64,000 nucleotides of DNA from Bacteroidales bacterium (GTDB taxonomy: Bacteria > Bacteroidota > Bacteroidia > Bacteroidales > GCA-2748055): positions 78,244 to 142,243 of the forward strand of contig JARGFP010000004.1 of assembly GCA_029210585.1 (NCBI GenBank). Direction: 5' to 3'. Positions 61,460 to 64,000 of the stretch are shown here, one piece after another. The notes beneath the pieces are model-generated. The model saw nothing but the letters and a program-made list of their open reading frames with translations. It was not told where the DNA came from and did no database searches. Position numbers and translations under genes: made by a program. Position 1 is the stretch's first letter, and each line of letters opens with the position of its first letter.

Positions 61460-62797
61460 ATGGACCCGAAAGTTGAACATTTCATGGCTGCGATCAAGGC
61501 AAAAAATCCATCACAGCCAGAATTCCACCAGGCCGTGCACGAAGTGGCCGAATCCCTCATCCCGTTTATTGAAGAGCATCCCAGGTACAAGCATTCCAAA
61601 ATACTTGAACGGATCGCTGAGCCCGAACGGGTGATCATTTTCCGCGTCCCATGGATCAACGACAAGGGCGAAGTGGAGATCAACCGCGGTTTTCGGATTG
61701 AAATGAACTCAGCCATCGGACCCTATAAAGGAGGCCTCCGCTTCCACCCGACCGTCAACCTGGGTATCCTGAAATTCCTGGCATTCGAGCAGGTATTCAA
61801 GAACAGCCTCACGACCCTGCCCATGGGCGGTGGCAAGGGAGGCTCCGACTTCGATCCGAAGGGTAAATCCGACAACGAGGTCATGCGCTTCTGCCAGAGT
61901 TTCATGACCGAGCTCTGCCGCCATATCGGTCCAAATACGGATATTCCCGCCGGCGATATTGGTGTGGGAGGACGCGAAATTGGTTACCTGTTCGGTCAGT
62001 ACAAACGGATCAGGAATGAATTTACCGGGGTACTGACAGGCAAAGGGCTCGAATGGGGAGGCAGCGTGATCCGTCCGGAAGCGACAGGTTACGGGGCGGT
62101 ATATTTCGCACAGGAAATGCTGTCCATGAAAGACGACAGCCTGGAAGGCAAGGTGTGCGTTGTATCCGGATCAGGGAACGTGGCACAGTTCACTACCCAG
62201 AAAGTGAACGAACTGGGAGGCAAGGTGGTGACACTGTCCGATTCGGCCGGGTTCATCTATGATCCCAAAGGCATCGATGCAGAAAAACTCGCATGGGTGA
62301 TGGATCTGAAGAATATCCGCCGGGGAAGGATCAAGGAATATGCCGAGGAATTTGGCTGTGAATACCACGATGGGAAACGTCCGTGGAGCGTTCCCTGCGA
62401 TGTGGCCTTCCCTTCCGCCACCGAGAACGAAATCAGGAAGGAAGACGCGGAAACCCTGGTGAAGAACAACTGCAGGGTGATCAGTGAAGGCGCCAACATG
62501 CCCTCCACACCGGAGGCAATCGAAATCTACCAGAAAAACAAACTGCTCTTTGGACCCGGGAAAGCCGCCAATGCAGGTGGCGTTGCTGTTTCCGGACTGG
62601 AGATGACGCAGAATTCCATGCGCCTGCCCTGGAACCGGGACGAGGTGGACAACAGGCTGCACATGATCATGAAGAATATCCATGCCACGTGTGTCAAATA
62701 TGGCAGCGAGGGCGAGTACATCGACTACGTGAAAGGGGCCAATATCGGCGGCTTTGTAAAGGTTGCCGATGCCATGCTGGCACAGGGCGTGGTCTGA
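61460..62797 (+). CDS. gdhA: Glutamate dehydrogenase
   Basis: Hexameric enzyme of 445 residues that interconverts 2-oxoglutarate plus ammonia and glutamate. GPYKGGLRFHPTVNLGILKFLAFEQ, LPMGGGKGGSDFDPKGKS (catalytic Lys region), PAGDIGVGGREIGYLFGQYK and the nucleotide fold CVVSGSGNVAQFTTQKVNELG are standard. Length and motifs fit the 50-kDa class, most often NADP-linked; cofactor use is not proven. Followed by a strong terminator. Confidence 0.97.
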   Translation: MDPKVEHFMAAIKAKNPSQPEFHQAVHEVAESLIPFIEEHPRYKHSKILERIAEPERVIIFRVPWINDKGEVEINRGFRIEMNSAIGPYKGGLRFHPTVNLGILKFLAFEQVFKNSLTTLPMGGGKGGSDFDPKGKSDNEVMRFCQSFMTELCRHIGPNTDIPAGDIGVGGREIGYLFGQYKRIRNEFTGVLTGKGLEWGGSVIRPEATGYGAVYFAQEMLSMKDDSLEGKVCVVSGSGNVAQFTTQKVNELGGKVVTLSDSAGFIYDPKGIDAEKLAWVMDLKNIRRGRIKEYAEEFGCEYHDGKRPWSVPCDVAFPSATENEIRKEDAETLVKNNCRVISEGANMPSTPEAIEIYQKNKLLFGPGKAANAGGVAVSGLEMTQNSMRLPWNRDEVDNRLHMIMKNIHATCVKYGSEGEYIDYVKGANIGGFVKVADAMLAQGVV

Positions 62798-62820
62798 TCA
62801 CATCACTCCAGGCACTTCAC

Positions 62821-62862
62821 AGAGGCTGCTTCCATCTCCCGGGGCAGCCTCTGCTGGTTTTT
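62821..62862 (+). terminator. Intrinsic terminator of gdhA
   Basis: agaggctgc (62821-62829) pairs perfectly with gcagcctct (62844-62852) over a 14-nt loop, followed by gctggttttt. Confidence 0.85.
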
Positions 62863-62941
62863 GCCCGGCTGATGCAGCACCGCGCAACATTCCCTGCCCG
62901 GCGCTGTTATACAGCTACTTTTTTTCGCTCCAAAGATTAAT

Positions 62942-62949
62942 TAAGTTTG
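62942..62949 (+). promoter_or_regulatory. Bacteroidota -7 box for tatD
   Basis: TAAGTTTG matches TAnnTTTG; a T-run lies near the -33 position at 62917-62925. The ATG is only 8 nt downstream, so the message would have almost no leader. Confidence 0.5.
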
Positions 62950-62957
62950 CATTCTAT

Positions 62958-63737
62958 ATGAGCTATCCTTTCACAGACACACATGCGCATCTCTACCTGG
63001 AGGAGTTCAGGGATGATAAAGACAGTGTGATCCGGCGAGCCATCGCGCAGGGCGTGGAAAAAATTTTCCTGCCCAATCTCGACAGCTCCTCACTCGCCGG
63101 AATGAACAATCTTGCTGAACAATACCCCGGAACCTGCTATGCAATGATCGGGTTGCACCCCACTTCTGTTAAAGAGAATTTCCGGGAAGAACTGCAGCGC
63201 ATTGAGAAGGAACTGGACCGGGACCATTACATTGCCATCGGGGAAACCGGGATCGACCTTTACTGGGACACCTCCTTTCTGAAGGACCAGCAGGAGTCAT
63301 TCCGCCGGCAGATCGGCTGGGCAAAGCAGCACAGCCTGCCCATCGTGATCCATGCACGCGATTCCTTCGACGAGATCTTTGCTATCCTCGACCAGGAACA
63401 TGACGGGCAACTCAGGGGCGTTTTTCACAGTTTTACAGGAACCAGGGAGCAGGCTGAGAAAATCCTGGCGTACGGTTTCTACATCGGGATCAACGGCATC
63501 GTTACCTTTAAGAATGCCGGTCTGGACAAGGTGGCTGCGGCGATCCCCACCAACAGGCTGCTCATTGAAACGGACGCTCCTTTCCTTGCTCCCGTTCCCC
63601 ACCGCGGCAAACGGAATGAAAGTGCCTTTGTCATACAGGTGGCTGAAAAAATGGCAGAGATTCATGGACTGGAGGTCGCTGAGATTGCACACCGTACAAC
63701 AGAAAATGCACGAACACTTTTTAGCAAAGCATTCTGA
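62958..63737 (+). CDS. TatD-family metal-dependent hydrolase
   Basis: A 259-residue TIM-barrel hydrolase of the TatD/YcfH group. Metal ligands: FTDTHAHLYLEEF (HxH), AIGETGIDLYWD (Glu), IHARDSFDE (His), GVFHSFTGT (His) and LIETDAPFLAPVPHRGKRNE (Asp). TatD enzymes are 3'-5' exonucleases or nucleases in DNA repair and quality control; YcfH-type function is less clear. The start at 62958 gives the standard N-terminus; an upstream in-frame start at 62763 would run out of gdhA. Stop overlaps nothing; the next ATG is 2 nt on. Confidence 0.92.
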   Translation: MSYPFTDTHAHLYLEEFRDDKDSVIRRAIAQGVEKIFLPNLDSSSLAGMNNLAEQYPGTCYAMIGLHPTSVKENFREELQRIEKELDRDHYIAIGETGIDLYWDTSFLKDQQESFRRQIGWAKQHSLPIVIHARDSFDEIFAILDQEHDGQLRGVFHSFTGTREQAEKILAYGFYIGINGIVTFKNAGLDKVAAAIPTNRLLIETDAPFLAPVPHRGKRNESAFVIQVAEKMAEIHGLEVAEIAHRTTENARTLFSKAF

Positions 63738-63739
63738 CA

Positions 63740-64000
63740 ATGGACCAAAACAATGGCATATTGCTGATCTATACCGGCGGCACCATCGGCATGGAAAAAG
63801 ACCCTGTAAATGGTTCCCTCCGGCCCTTTGATTTCTCCAAAGTACTTGAAAAGATCCCGGAACTACAGCGTTTCGGGTTCGATATCGATACCATCCAGTT
63901 CAAATCACCCGTGGATTCTTCCGATATCCATCCCGGGTTCTGGATCGAGATTGCCGATATCATCGAGGAAAATTACGAACACTATCGTGGTTTCGTAGTG
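63740..64000 (+). CDS. L-asparaginase, type I (3' end outside window)
   Basis: The first 87 codons of an asparaginase/glutaminase-type amidohydrolase. ILLIYTGGTIGMEKD holds the first catalytic threonine (TGGTIG). FKSPVDSSDIHPGFWIEIADIIEENYEHYRGFVV fits the cytosolic type I (AnsA) enzymes, which have no signal peptide, as here. The second catalytic Thr-Asp pair lies beyond the window. Starts 2 nt after the tatD stop, so probably the same operon. Confidence 0.9.
   Translation, partial: MDQNNGILLIYTGGTIGMEKDPVNGSLRPFDFSKVLEKIPELQRFGFDIDTIQFKSPVDSSDIHPGFWIEIADIIEENYEHYRGFVV

Noticed and set aside
1-64000. tRNA, rRNA or insertion-sequence genes
   Set aside because: None was recognised by eye in any gap or strand; a covariance-model scan would be needed to exclude small RNAs.

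Overview
The window is about 64 kb of a Bacteroidota chromosome, most likely order Bacteroidales or a close relative. The support is: a division and cell-wall (dcw) cluster in the Bacteroidota order and without murF; several genes preceded by the Bacteroidota -7 element TAnnTTTG; the block coaX - outer-membrane protein - TPR - lptC - CNNM/CorC - ppiD; a TonB-dependent receptor; a glycine-lipid gene pair; and an mraY of the longer (about 416 residue) type. The MurE DNPR motif predicts meso-diaminopimelate peptidoglycan. No tRNA, rRNA, CRISPR array, transposase or phage gene was seen. Names rest on motifs read by eye; no database search was possible.

Layout. 1-4.7 kb: the 3' part of an aldo/keto reductase, a lipoprotein sulfatase, aspartate kinase and a SiaC-like protein. 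4.9-13.1 kb: a plus-strand run of a small membrane protein, TonB receptor, MFS permease, hemN, hemG and hemH, which looks like a porphyrin capture-and-conversion unit. 13.3-15.9 kb (minus): nucleoside hydrolase lipoprotein, pabC-like and pabB. 16.1-27.5 kb (plus): mfd, coaX, outer-membrane protein, TPR protein, lptC, a 60-residue membrane protein, a CNNM/CBS protein and a PpiD-type isomerase. 27.6-43.1 kb (minus): mraZ-rsmH-ftsL-ftsI-murE-mraY-murD-ftsW-murG-murC-ftsQ-ftsA-ftsZ with a clear MraZ operator. 43.3-50.8 kb: glycine-lipid acyltransferases, a PurF-like enzyme, a SPOR protein, a membrane protein, a histidine kinase with a Cys-rich PAS region, YebC and a LiaF-like protein. 51.2-64 kb: miaB, a CMD-family protein, a STAS protein, aspS, tadA, aroA, proline dehydrogenase, a small membrane protein, dprA, gdhA, tatD and the start of an L-asparaginase.

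Two things stand out. First, hemN-hemG-hemH sit directly behind an outer-membrane receptor and an inner-membrane permease with no early heme genes alongside, which suggests uptake of a ready-made porphyrin followed by late-pathway conversion to heme. Second, the region carries an unusual load of short tandem duplications. Some are expanded in frame inside conserved enzymes (HemG, HemH, MiaB; a non-repetitive insertion in Mfd). Others start at or span stop codons (pabC, murD, aspS, hemH, proline dehydrogenase, the 59.4 kb gene). A G-rich motif of about 8 bp occurs three times: just after the aspartate kinase stop, just after the hemN stop, and inside miaB. Repeat expansion at gene ends and in surface loops appears to be an active process in this genome.
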